Part shown: piece after piece, positions 6,925 through 14,712 of the stretch
Numbering within the stretch: the first letter of the stretch is position 1
How the letters are laid out: the number at the start of each line of letters is the position of its first letter
Assembly (NCBI RefSeq): GCF_902490045.1
Contig: NZ_CABUCJ010000018.1
Location: 1-31,995 of the forward strand
Length of the DNA stretch: 31,995 bases
Direction of reading: 5' to 3'
From: an uncultured Anaerotruncus sp.
Lineage (GTDB): Bacteria; Bacillota; Clostridia; Oscillospirales; Ruminococcaceae
Made by a program: the position numbers and the translations under genes
Notes under the pieces: model-generated
Databases searched by the model: none
Told to the model about the DNA's origin: nothing
The model's input: only the letters and a program-made list of their open reading frames with translations

Positions 6925-7827
6925 ATGAGCTGGCTCGACCTGCATCTCCACTCCTCCTTCAGCGACGACGGGGAGTTTCCTCCGGAGGAACTGGCGCTCC
7001 TCTGCCGGCGGGCGGGAATCCGCGTCGCCGCGCTGGCGGACCACAACACGACGCGGGGCGTCCCCGCGATGCTCGAAGCCGGGCGTGCGCTGGGCGTCGA
7101 GGTCGTCCCCGCGGTCGAGCTCGACTGTACCCATAAGGGCGTCGACCTGCACCTGCTCGGCTACTGGATCGATCCCGCCCATCCCGGTTTCGCGCGGGCC
7201 GAAAAATCGGTCCTCTCGCAGGAGCAGTCCGCCGCCGAGCGGCGGATCGAACTGGTTCGCGCCTGTGGGATCGCTTTGGATCGGACGGCTGTGATGGCGC
7301 TTTCCGAAAACGGCGCCGTCACCGGCGAGATGCTCGCGGAGGTCGCGCTCGCCATGCCGGAAAACGTGGATAACCCCCTTCTCTCCCCCTATCGGCCGGG
7401 CGGGGCGCGCTCCGACAACCCCTATGTCAACTTCTACTGGGATTTCTGTGCGCAGGGAAAGCCCGCCTACATCCCCATCCGCTTCCCCTCCCTCACGGAG
7501 GCGGTCGCGCTGGTGCGCGAAGCGGGCGGACTTCCGGTGCTCGCCCACCCAGGCAACAACATCCATGAGGATACCGCCCTGCTGCAAAGCATCGTGCGCT
7601 GCGGCGTAGCGGGACTCGAGGCCTACAGCAGCTACCATACCCCCGCGCAGACCGGCTTCTATCTCCGGCAGGCGGATGCGCTCGGCCTCGCGGTCAGCTG
7701 CGGCAGCGACTTCCACGGTAAAATCAAGCCCGCTATCCGGCTGGGTTCGGCCGGGTCCGGCGGGCGGGAAGAAGCTCTGCTTGGGGAACTGCGCAAAAAG
7801 CATTGCAGTCTGGAGGAAGCGGGATGA
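6925..7827 (+). CDS. PHP-domain phosphoesterase (TrpH/YciV type)
   Basis: 300 residues. The polymerase-and-histidinol-phosphatase fold is marked by its metal ligands: DLHLHS (H7, H9), ALADHN (D39, H40), VVPAVELD, LAHPGN and a C-terminal CGSDFHGK. An inserted region between the second and third motifs is typical of the group containing 3',5'-nucleoside bisphosphate phosphatases and the 5'-3' exoribonuclease RNase AM. The usual product label is PHP domain-containing protein. A GGAGG site lies seven bases before ATG 6925. The last codons overlap the ROK gene (ATGA), so the pair is cotranscribed. The substrate is probably a small phosphorylated nucleotide or short RNA, but this is family knowledge only. 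Confidence 0.88.
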   Translation: MSWLDLHLHSSFSDDGEFPPEELALLCRRAGIRVAALADHNTTRGVPAMLEAGRALGVEVVPAVELDCTHKGVDLHLLGYWIDPAHPGFARAEKSVLSQEQSAAERRIELVRACGIALDRTAVMALSENGAVTGEMLAEVALAMPENVDNPLLSPYRPGGARSDNPYVNFYWDFCAQGKPAYIPIRFPSLTEAVALVREAGGLPVLAHPGNNIHEDTALLQSIVRCGVAGLEAYSSYHTPAQTGFYLRQADALGLAVSCGSDFHGKIKPAIRLGSAGSGGREEALLGELRKKHCSLEEAG

Positions 7828-8870
7828 CCGGAGTGACCGGAAAGCCGGAACTGATGAAGCGGATGAACACCACCCTGCTCTACCGGACGCTGATCCGCCT
7901 GGGCTCGGCGACGCGGGCGGAGGTGGCCGGCGAGACGAACCTCAGCGCGACCACCATCCGCAACCTCTTTGAGGAGCTCGAAGCGGGCGGCGAGATCGTC
8001 GCGGGCGCGCTCGACCGGTCGAGCGGCGGGCGGCGGGCCCAGCGGTACGCCCTCAATTCGTCGCGTAATCTGACGCTCGCGCTCTACTGCGCCGGTGGGC
8101 GGATCGACTACCGGATCACCGGCCTGACCGGGGAAGTCGTTGTGGACAGCTTCACACCCCTCGAGGGCAGTGATACGGCGGAGGCGGTGCTCCGCCTGAT
8201 CGCGGACTGCCGTTCCCGCTGGGACGTCCGCGCAATCGGACTCGGCGTGCCCGGCATTGTGGAAAACGGGCGCGCCTATATCGGCAGCGAACTGGATACC
8301 CTGGTCCCGAACGATCTAGGGGCGCGGGTGCGTTCCGCCTTCCCCTTTCCGCTCGTGCTGGAAAACGACCTCAACGCAACCGCCCTCGGCTATATGAACC
8401 GTTACCACCGGGAACACCCCTCGTGTACTCCCGGGGGCTTCAATATGGCCTACATCCATTTTGACCGGGAGAGCGCGGGCGCGGGCGTCATCGCCAATGG
8501 GCAGGTCGTCCACGGCGCAAAGCAGTTCGCCGGGGAGCTCGGGTTCCTGCCGATGGGATGCGGACAGACCCTCAACGACCTGCTTCCCCGCGTTTCCTCC
8601 CGGGAGGACTGCCTCGACGTTGTCTCCCGCGTCGTCTCCATTGTCAACTGTGTCACCAACCCTGAGCTCGTCGTTGTCGGCGGGAGCCTGTTCGACGCGG
8701 CATGGCTCCGGTACGCGCTCGACCGGCTGAACACCCAGCCGGGGCTTTCCAGCCCGCTCCGTCCGCTCCTGCTCTACTGCCCCGATTGCCGGGAGGACTA
8801 TCTCGCAGGACTCACCGCCCTGACGCTCGAGGAGCTGGTATTGCGTCTGCCGCTGGCGGCATCCTCCTGA
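7824..8870 (+). CDS. ROK-family transcriptional regulator (degenerate sugar kinase)
   Basis: 348 residues. An N-terminal winged helix (about 10-75) carries the helix-turn-helix TRAEVAGETNLSATTIRNLF, followed by the wing ending GRRAQRYALN. The rest is a ROK (repressor/ORF/kinase) fold with GLGVPGIVENG and the ENDLNATALGY segment. The phosphate-binding D-x-G-G-T strand near the start of the fold is not recognisable, and the ROK zinc motif (C-x-C-G-x2-G-C) is absent, replaced by GFLPMGCGQT. It therefore looks like a sensor-type repressor rather than a kinase. ATG 7824 overlaps the PHP stop and has its own GGAGG. Target and ligand (normally a sugar) are unknown, and no sugar-uptake gene adjoins it. 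Confidence 0.82.
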   Translation: MTGVTGKPELMKRMNTTLLYRTLIRLGSATRAEVAGETNLSATTIRNLFEELEAGGEIVAGALDRSSGGRRAQRYALNSSRNLTLALYCAGGRIDYRITGLTGEVVVDSFTPLEGSDTAEAVLRLIADCRSRWDVRAIGLGVPGIVENGRAYIGSELDTLVPNDLGARVRSAFPFPLVLENDLNATALGYMNRYHREHPSCTPGGFNMAYIHFDRESAGAGVIANGQVVHGAKQFAGELGFLPMGCGQTLNDLLPRVSSREDCLDVVSRVVSIVNCVTNPELVVVGGSLFDAAWLRYALDRLNTQPGLSSPLRPLLLYCPDCREDYLAGLTALTLEELVLRLPLAASS

Positions 8871-8914
8871 CGGAACAGGATTCTTTGCAGTTCGCCCGCA
8901 GCGGTTCCGACAGA

Positions 8915-8946
8915 AAACAAGCGTACGGTTTCCCGTACGCTTGTTT
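8915..8946. terminator. Bidirectional terminator between ROK gene and membrane hydrolase
   Basis: A 14-base perfect stem (AAACAAGCGTACGG / CCGTACGCTTGTTT) with a TTTC loop is followed by T-rich sequence on the plus strand and preceded by an A-run that serves the minus strand. It lies between convergent genes. The rest of the gap up to 9028 shows nothing recognisable. Confidence 0.8.
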
Positions 8947-9028
8947 CTCTATATCGCGTCAATATTTCGTGCACGATCGCCGCCAGATCATGGGAAGTCA
9001 CCATACAAGCTTCCCGTGGTCGGCACAA

Positions 9029-10963
9029 TTATCTCAGCGGCAGAAAAGTGGCGGTGTTGGCAACGCCCATCATAACGATAATCATTGTATTGACCATCGC
9101 GCCCAACCAGACCTTTCCGGTAGCTTTGAAGAGATACCGGCTGATATATGCAGCCACAAACAGCTGGACGATCAGCGGAACGATAACCAGCGGACGCAGC
9201 CAGTCGGCCTGCCAATGAGGAACGCCGGTCATGAACACCGTCCCATACTGGATAACGTTTAAAATGATCACGCCCAGAGAATTTCCGAGCCCGCAGATCA
9301 GCAGGTTGAACCACTCCTTCTGCCCTTCCACACGGTTGGCACTGTTGACGGCGATCGAGTTCGCCGCATAGAAGATGAAAAACAGCGGCCAGTACTGCAG
9401 CGCCACATACAGCTTATCTGCCGTAAACGCCCGGATATCTAACGTCCAAATTCGAAAATCCGTATGGAAGAAGTAGTCAGAGAACATGACCGTCGCGTAG
9501 AATCCAATAAAAATGCAGACTGCAAGCGCCAACGTTTTAAGGAACTCGCGCAGGCTGGTCTTGATTCCCCACATCTCGGAAGACACGCCGTTATTGCGGC
9601 CTCTGACCCGGTAGGTAAGCCAGAAGAGCAGCAGCCCCACGAGCCCGTTGAAGACGGCCCACAGCAAGATAAAGTTGGTGGTTGGCTGCGGGAACCAGCT
9701 GCTGACCTCACGGTTCGTTGTCGCAGGGAAAATATACTGGTCCAGCTTACCGATGGGAATAAAGGAAAGCCAGGAAATAACCCAGCTGAGAATCCAGCTG
9801 CCCCAGAAAAAGAGCTTGCTCTTCCGGTCGGAAAGCGCGGGGAGCTTCGCCGGGACAGGTGTCTTGAGAGAAGCAAAAGCAGGGACTTTCAGCAACAGGG
9901 TCGCCAGCGGGACAATCAGCATGAAGGCGGCTATAAGGCCCAGCAGGTTGAACAGCTCCTTCATGAGCCAGAGCTGGTTGGCCGAGGGGATGGGATTTTC
10001 CATCTGAAATGCTGCGGTAAAGAAATCCGTCATGTGTCGTGAGCTCTGAACGGAAAAATGCTGCCACGGATGGATTTCTTTCGGATTGTAGACGACGCGC
10101 AACGTTCCATTGGAAGGATCTCCGTACATCTTTCCAATTTCTACGACGGAGTCCAGCTTCTGGCCCTCCGGCAGGACCGAATTGATAATATACATTGCCT
10201 CCGGCGCATTGTGCAAATCTCCATTTCCATTGACGCACCGGTATGCGCCTTCATCGAAAAAGCCAAAGTTTGAACCGAAGTTGCACTGAATCTCCTGCAT
10301 GGACTCCTCGGTGGAAGCACGAATCTGCGAGACTGGAAAAGCCGCGGCGACCTTATTGACCGCGTCGGCGGCCGCCTGCTCGGCGGGGGTGATATCCGCG
10401 CCGCCGTCTGAAGAGGGATCCCGGGCGGCTGCAATGGCCTCGTTATACAGGCGGCCATAATAGCGCGCGGTGTTCCACGTATTGCTGCCGCCCATCGAAT
10501 GTCCTGTAACACCGATTTTCGTATTGTCCACATAGTCAAGACTGGTATAGGCAAATTCCACCAGGGGGATCATCCCCATGCCCTCGACAATGGTTGTGTC
10601 GTTATATCCATAGTTTGAGGGGCTGGAATCGCCATGGAAATAGGCGTCCATGGCGATGACGGCAATTCCCCGCCGGGAGAGCTCGATGGCCGTGATATCC
10701 TGCATCTGGTTGTTGTTGAGATAGCCGTGGCTGGTGATGACGAGCGGCACCTTATTCTCGGCCGAAGCAGCTTTGGGACGGAATAGATTTCCCGAAACCC
10801 ACTTCCCATTGTCGGTCGGGATTTTGATTTTTGTGACTTCCACATTCCCAAAATCAGTTTGCAGCAGGGAAGCCCCAATGCAGCTGATCAGCACAAGTGC
10901 CAAACTGATGCACAGGAGCCGTATGGCCCAATTCTTTTTCATACCGCCGGACTGCTCTGTCAT
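9029..10963 (-). CDS. Alpha/beta hydrolase fused to a polytopic membrane domain
   Basis: 644 residues. A signal-anchor helix (about 12-32) is followed by an extracytoplasmic-looking alpha/beta-hydrolase domain (about 45-325). The oxyanion-hole motif is VITSHGYLNN (78-81), the nucleophile elbow GHSMGG puts the serine at 156, and a candidate catalytic histidine lies in EIHPWQHFS (H298 or H302). From about residue 333 to the end there are roughly eight hydrophobic helices. The ATG at 10963 has AGGAGG six bases upstream; a second ATG seven codons in is possible. The hydrolase half resembles dienelactone-hydrolase or esterase-like proteins. The substrate and the purpose of the membrane half are unknown. 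Base composition is visibly less GC-rich than the genes on either side, which may indicate transfer. Confidence 0.8.
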   Translation of the reverse strand: MTEQSGGMKKNWAIRLLCISLALVLISCIGASLLQTDFGNVEVTKIKIPTDNGKWVSGNLFRPKAASAENKVPLVITSHGYLNNNQMQDITAIELSRRGIAVIAMDAYFHGDSSPSNYGYNDTTIVEGMGMIPLVEFAYTSLDYVDNTKIGVTGHSMGGSNTWNTARYYGRLYNEAIAAARDPSSDGGADITPAEQAAADAVNKVAAAFPVSQIRASTEESMQEIQCNFGSNFGFFDEGAYRCVNGNGDLHNAPEAMYIINSVLPEGQKLDSVVEIGKMYGDPSNGTLRVVYNPKEIHPWQHFSVQSSRHMTDFFTAAFQMENPIPSANQLWLMKELFNLLGLIAAFMLIVPLATLLLKVPAFASLKTPVPAKLPALSDRKSKLFFWGSWILSWVISWLSFIPIGKLDQYIFPATTNREVSSWFPQPTTNFILLWAVFNGLVGLLLFWLTYRVRGRNNGVSSEMWGIKTSLREFLKTLALAVCIFIGFYATVMFSDYFFHTDFRIWTLDIRAFTADKLYVALQYWPLFFIFYAANSIAVNSANRVEGQKEWFNLLICGLGNSLGVIILNVIQYGTVFMTGVPHWQADWLRPLVIVPLIVQLFVAAYISRYLFKATGKVWLGAMVNTMIIVMMGVANTATFLPLR

Positions 10964-11029
10964 TTCTTTTCCTCCTCTAGCAGGTTTATTTATTCCAGTG
11001 GGGCCCTCCCCATTCAGGACAAATTAAAA

Positions 11030-11062
11030 CGGCATGACAAACACATGGTGTTCATCATGCCG
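11030..11062 (-). promoter_or_regulatory. Leader hairpin (possible attenuator) before the membrane hydrolase
   Basis: An 8-base perfect stem (CGGCATGA / TCATGCCG) encloses a second 5-base stem (AACAC / GTGTT). On the minus strand it is followed directly by TTTTAATTT. It lies between the hydrolase promoter and its start codon, about 65 bases before the ATG, so it has the form of a leader terminator. The remainder of the 293-base gap to glpP holds only the two divergent promoters. Confidence 0.55.
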
Positions 11063-11101
11063 CAACTCTTAAACTCTGCGCCATATCTATTTTCCGCCTT
11101 T

Positions 11102-11130
11102 ATTCTACAAGAAGACAAACGGCTTGTCAA
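11102..11130 (-). promoter_or_regulatory. Sigma-A promoter for the membrane hydrolase
   Basis: On the minus strand TTGACA (11125-11130) and TAGAAT (11102-11107) are spaced by 17 bases. The predicted transcript start near 11095 gives a leader of about 130 bases. Confidence 0.75.
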
Positions 11131-11205
11131 GAAAATTTTTGAAAAACTTATAATTCCTCTCTATTATTTTTAAAAAATTTGTAAAAACCACACACAAGTT
11201 GCGGA

Positions 11206-11234
11206 TTGACAAGAAATCTCTTTTCCGTTATCCT
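11206..11234 (+). promoter_or_regulatory. Promoter for glpP
   Basis: TTGACA (11206-11211) and TATCCT (11229-11234) are separated by 17 bases. The glpP start codon is 22 bases further on, so glpP itself has almost no leader. Confidence 0.65.
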
Positions 11235-11256
11235 TTGTGTGAAAAGAGGCGGTATT

Positions 11257-11826
11257 ATGTGCGGGAAAGAGTTTCTTGAACTGCTGATGGAAAATCCGGT
11301 AGTGGCGGCAGTAAAAAATGACGATGGCCTGGATCAATGCCTGTGCAGCGAATGCAGGGTCGTATTCGTTCTCTACGGAACGGTGCTTACCATTGGAGAA
11401 ATTGTAAACCGGCTCAAAGAAGCGGGAAAAACCGTGCTGGTCCACGTGGACCTGATCGACGGCTTGGCAATCCGGGACGCGGCGGTGGACTTTATTGCCC
11501 GGACGACCCGTACGGACGGCGTGCTTTCCACCAAAGCATCCCTAATCCGCCACGCCAAACTGCTGGGGCTTTTAACGGTGCAGCGGTTTTTCCTTCTCGA
11601 TTCCATCGCACTTTACAACATCGAAAAGCAGATGCCGCTGGAAGACGCCGACGCCATGGAGATTCTTCCGGGCGTAATGCCTAAAATTATCCGTAAGCTC
11701 ACCCTTGCAACGAACAAGCCGATTATTTCAGGCGGTCTGATCTCCGACAAGGAGGACATTATAAACGCGTTGGAGGCGGGCGCTCTGGCCATCTCTTCCA
11801 CCCGCAAGGATATCTGGTTCATGTAG
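11257..11826 (+). CDS. glpP: Glycerol-3-phosphate-responsive antiterminator GlpP
   Basis: 189 residues, the normal size for the family. GlpP binds nascent leader RNA when glycerol-3-phosphate is present and prevents termination ahead of glycerol genes. Family features include NPVVAAVKNDDGLDQCL at the N-terminus, VLVHVDLIDGL in the centre, a DGVLSTKASLIRHAK segment, EILPGVMPKII and the C-terminal PIISGGLISDKEDI followed by GALAISST, which form a phosphate-binding TIM-barrel rim. ATG 11257 follows an AAGAGGCGG site. The gene lies immediately before a leader with its own promoter and terminator hairpin and then the glycerol-3-phosphate operon, which is its expected target. Codon composition is less GC-rich than the downstream genes. 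Confidence 0.93.
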   Translation: MCGKEFLELLMENPVVAAVKNDDGLDQCLCSECRVVFVLYGTVLTIGEIVNRLKEAGKTVLVHVDLIDGLAIRDAAVDFIARTTRTDGVLSTKASLIRHAKLLGLLTVQRFFLLDSIALYNIEKQMPLEDADAMEILPGVMPKIIRKLTLATNKPIISGGLISDKEDIINALEAGALAISSTRKDIWFM

Positions 11827-11852
11827 CCTCAAAAATAAATGCGGCAACCCGC

Positions 11853-11881
11853 TTGATTTCCAAAGTCCACTGTGTTAAAAT
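11853..11881 (+). promoter_or_regulatory. Promoter for the glycerol-3-phosphate operon
   Basis: TTGATT (11853-11858) and TAAAAT (11876-11881) are 17 bases apart. The predicted transcript start near 11888 gives a leader of about 127 bases before the first gene, long enough to hold the hairpin at 11921-11964. Confidence 0.7.
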
Positions 11882-11920
11882 AAAGCCGAAAAGAGAATCC
11901 GGAATCGTTTGAGAGTATGA

Positions 11921-11969
11921 GAGCGAAACAAGGACTGCCCACCCGGGCTGTTGTTGTTTTGCTCTTTTT
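11921..11969 (+). terminator. Leader terminator, candidate target of GlpP antitermination
   Basis: A long imperfect stem pairs GAGCGAAACAAGGACTGCCC with GGGCTGTTGTTGTTTTGCTC around an ACCC loop, with two mismatches and wobble pairs. TTTTT follows at 11965-11969. It sits between the promoter at 11853 and the first structural gene at 12015. By analogy with Bacillus subtilis glpD, GlpP would allow read-through here. That link is inferred from position. Confidence 0.7.
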
Positions 11970-12014
11970 GCTTGCAGTTTTCACATGTTATATGAACGGA
12001 TAGAGGAGGTTCCC

Positions 12015-13463
12015 ATGTTTGATGTAGCAATCATCGGCTGCGGCATCGTCGGCGCCGCAGCGGCCTACGAGCTCTCGAAGTACCGGCTGTCGGTCGCGGT
12101 GCTCGAAAAGGAAAACGACGTGTCGGACGGCACCACCAAGGCGAACAGCGCCATCCTTCACGCCGGATATGATCCGCGCCCCGGCACCCTGATGGCGGCG
12201 CTCAACGTCGAAGGAGTCCGGCTGGCAAAAGAACTCTGCCAAAAGCTCGACGTCCCCTATCGCGCCTGCGGCTCGCTCGTGCTCGCCTTTTCGGAGGCGG
12301 AGCGGGAAACGCTGCAAACGCTCTATGGGCAGGGACTTAAAAACGGCGTGCCCGGCGTGGAGTTGCTCGATTTTCAGGCGCTGCACACGCTCGAACCCAA
12401 CGTGAGCCCGCAGGCCGTCGGCGCACTGCACGCGCCGGGCGCGGCGATCGTAAGCCCGTGGGAATACGCGCTCGCGCTCATTGAAACCGCCGTCCGTAAC
12501 GGCGTGGAGCTCTTTCTGGAGAGCCCCGTCACCGCCATCCGCCCGCTTGAGGGCGGCGGATATCTGCTCAAGACGCCGGGCGGCGTCCACAGGGCGCGGT
12601 ACGTCCTCAACGCGGCGGGGGTGCACGCGGACGAGGTGCACAACCTGATCGCGGCTCCCTCCTTCCGCATCATTCCCGACCGCGGCGAATATTACCTGCT
12701 CGACAAGAGCGAGGGGGGCCGCGTAAACCATGTGATCTTCCAGTGCCCCACTGCGGCGGGCAAGGGCACCCTCGTCTCGCCGACCGTGCACGGCAACCTG
12801 ATCGTCGGGCCGAACAACGAACCGCCCGCCGACGGCGACGACACCGCCACCACCCGTGCGGGGCTTTCCCATGTGGCGGAGATGGCGCGCAAATCGGTGC
12901 CGTCGGTCGACCTGCGCGCCTCCATCCGCAATTTCTCGGGGGTGCGCGCCGCTGCGGATACCGACGACTTCATCATCGCGGAGGCGCAGGACGCGCCCGG
13001 CTTCATCGATCTGGCCGGCATCAAATCCCCCGGCCTTTCGGCCGCGCCGGCGATCGCGGGGATGGCGGCCGGCCTTCTGCGGGACCTCGGCCTCCCCCTT
13101 GAGGAGAAAACGGATTTCATCGACACGCGCAGGCGCGTCCGCTTCAAGGAGCTCTCCCCCGCCGAAAAGGCGGACCTCGTCCGGGAAAACCCCGCCTATG
13201 GCCGGGTGATCTGCCGGTGCGAGACGATCACCGAGGGGGAAATCCTTGACGCGATCCACTCCCCCATTCCGCCGCGCACCGTCGACGCGGTCAAGCGGCG
13301 CTGCAACCCCGGCATGGGGCGGTGCCAGGGGGGCTTCTGCGGGCCGCGCGTCGTCGAGCTGCTCTCCCGTGAGCTCGGCCTCGACCCGACGGAAGTTTTG
13401 CAGGACCGCGCCGGCACCGTCATCCTGACGGGAGAAACGAAAGGAGGGCCCCGCCATGTATGA
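12015..13463 (+). CDS. glpA: FAD-dependent glycerol-3-phosphate dehydrogenase (GlpA-like) with BFD [2Fe-2S] domain
   Basis: 482 residues. An N-terminal Rossmann FAD site (AIIGCGIVGAAAAYEL) begins a DAO-fold oxidoreductase domain (about 1-365). A C-terminal BFD-type iron-sulfur domain (about 395-455) follows, with C400-x-C402 and a cluster at C430, C437 and C442 (GMGRCQGGFC). This is the architecture of anaerobic GlpA-type enzymes, which oxidise glycerol-3-phosphate to dihydroxyacetone phosphate. ATG 12015 follows GAGGAGG; an ATG at 11985 has no ribosome site. It overlaps the next flavoprotein gene by eight bases. Alternative labels in the family include L-2-hydroxyglutarate or other DAO-type oxidases. 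The glpP/glpK context makes glycerol-3-phosphate most likely. Confidence 0.87.
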   Translation: MFDVAIIGCGIVGAAAAYELSKYRLSVAVLEKENDVSDGTTKANSAILHAGYDPRPGTLMAALNVEGVRLAKELCQKLDVPYRACGSLVLAFSEAERETLQTLYGQGLKNGVPGVELLDFQALHTLEPNVSPQAVGALHAPGAAIVSPWEYALALIETAVRNGVELFLESPVTAIRPLEGGGYLLKTPGGVHRARYVLNAAGVHADEVHNLIAAPSFRIIPDRGEYYLLDKSEGGRVNHVIFQCPTAAGKGTLVSPTVHGNLIVGPNNEPPADGDDTATTRAGLSHVAEMARKSVPSVDLRASIRNFSGVRAAADTDDFIIAEAQDAPGFIDLAGIKSPGLSAAPAIAGMAAGLLRDLGLPLEEKTDFIDTRRRVRFKELSPAEKADLVRENPAYGRVICRCETITEGEILDAIHSPIPPRTVDAVKRRCNPGMGRCQGGFCGPRVVELLSRELGLDPTEVLQDRAGTVILTGETKGGPRHV

Positions 13464-14712
13464 TCTGATTGTCGTCGGAGGCGGCCCCGCGGGGCTCGCC
13501 GCCGCCTGCGCCGCCTATGAGGCGGGGCTGAGCCGCATCCTCATCCTCGAGCGCGACAAGGAGCTCGGCGGCATCCTCAACCAGTGCATCCACAATGGTT
13601 TCGGGCTCCACCGCTTCAAGGAGGAACTCACCGGGCCCGAATACGCGGACCGGTTCATCAAAATGCTCTCCGACACTTCGGTGGAGGTGCGGCTCGATAC
13701 GATGGTGCTCGACCTCACGCCCGAACGCGAGCTCCACGCCGTCAGTAAAACGGAGGGCTACCAGATTCTCAGGGGGCGGGCCATTGTGCTGGCGATGGGC
13801 TGCCGCGAACGCACCCGCGGCGCGATTTCCATCCCCGGTTCCCGTCCTGCGGGCATCTTTACGGCGGGCGCGGCCCAGCGGTATGTCAATATGGAGGGCT
13901 ACATGCCCGGCAGGCGTGTCGTCATCCTCGGCTCGGGCGACATCGGCCTCATTATGGCGCGCCGCATGACGCTGGAAGGGGCCAAAGTGCTCGCCTGCGT
14001 CGAGGTCATGCCCTATTCGGGCGGCCTCAACCGGAACATCGTCCAATGCCTGCACGACTACGGCATCCCCCTCTATCTCTCCCACACGATCACCGACATC
14101 CAGGGGCGGGACCGGGTGGAAAAAGTCGTTGTCTCCAAGGTGGACGAACGGCGCGTCCCCATCCCCGGCACCGAGATGGTTTTCGACTGCGACACGGTGC
14201 TTCTCTCGGTCGGGCTGATCCCCGAAAATGAGCTCACCCGTCAGGCGGGCATCGTCATCGACCCGCGCACGAACGGCGCGGTCGTCTATGAGAATATGGA
14301 GACCTCCCTGCCCGGGGTCTTCGCCTGCGGCAACGTCGTGCATGTGCACGACCTCGTGGACTTCGTCTCCGCCGAGAGCGAACGGGCGGGCAGGGCCGCC
14401 GCAAAATTTGCGCTCGGCGCAGTATCTTCCCCGGAGGACGCGCTGGAACTCAAAAACGGGGACGGCGTCACCTACACCGTCCCGCAGAAAATCCGCGCCG
14501 GGCGGGTGGAAACGGGCGCCGACGTCTTTTTCCGGGTCAACCGGGTGTGCGGGCAAAGCCTTATCCGCGTCACCTCCGGCGGAGAGCAGATTGCGCGCTT
14601 TTCCCGCGAGCATCTCGCCCCCGGCGAAATGGAACATATCCTGCTCCCCCGCAAGCTGCTTGAACGCGCGTCCGGGAGCCTGGAAATCTCGGTCGAGGAG
14701 GCGAAAGCATGA
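13456..14712 (+). CDS. Pyridine-nucleotide-disulfide-type FAD oxidoreductase of the glp operon
   Basis: 418 residues with two dinucleotide-binding folds. The FAD site is VVGGGPAGLAAACAAYEAG at the N-terminus, and the NAD(P) site is VVILGSGDIGLIMARR at about residue 155. A second FAD strand near the C-terminal third reads GVFACGNVVHVHDLVD. There is no redox-active C-x4-C disulfide next to the first site, so it is not a thioredoxin or lipoamide reductase. It occupies the position of a partner subunit passing electrons between the GlpA-like FAD and NAD(P). AAGGAGGG precedes ATG 13456, and the stop overlaps the DUF1667 gene by four bases. The three gene products probably form one complex. The electron acceptor is not proven by sequence. 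Confidence 0.85.
   Translation: MYDLIVVGGGPAGLAAACAAYEAGLSRILILERDKELGGILNQCIHNGFGLHRFKEELTGPEYADRFIKMLSDTSVEVRLDTMVLDLTPERELHAVSKTEGYQILRGRAIVLAMGCRERTRGAISIPGSRPAGIFTAGAAQRYVNMEGYMPGRRVVILGSGDIGLIMARRMTLEGAKVLACVEVMPYSGGLNRNIVQCLHDYGIPLYLSHTITDIQGRDRVEKVVVSKVDERRVPIPGTEMVFDCDTVLLSVGLIPENELTRQAGIVIDPRTNGAVVYENMETSLPGVFACGNVVHVHDLVDFVSAESERAGRAAAKFALGAVSSPEDALELKNGDGVTYTVPQKIRAGRVETGADVFFRVNRVCGQSLIRVTSGGEQIARFSREHLAPGEMEHILLPRKLLERASGSLEISVEEAKA

Noticed and set aside
11055..11084. Nine-codon leader peptide (minus strand) ending in the hydrolase leader hairpin
   Set aside because: The predicted transcript start is only about ten bases upstream, leaving no room for a ribosome site, and the peptide has no run of one amino acid.
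8947..11256. Mobile element carrying the hydrolase
   Set aside because: Lower G+C content was the only hint. No transposase, integrase, flanking repeat or attachment-like site was found.
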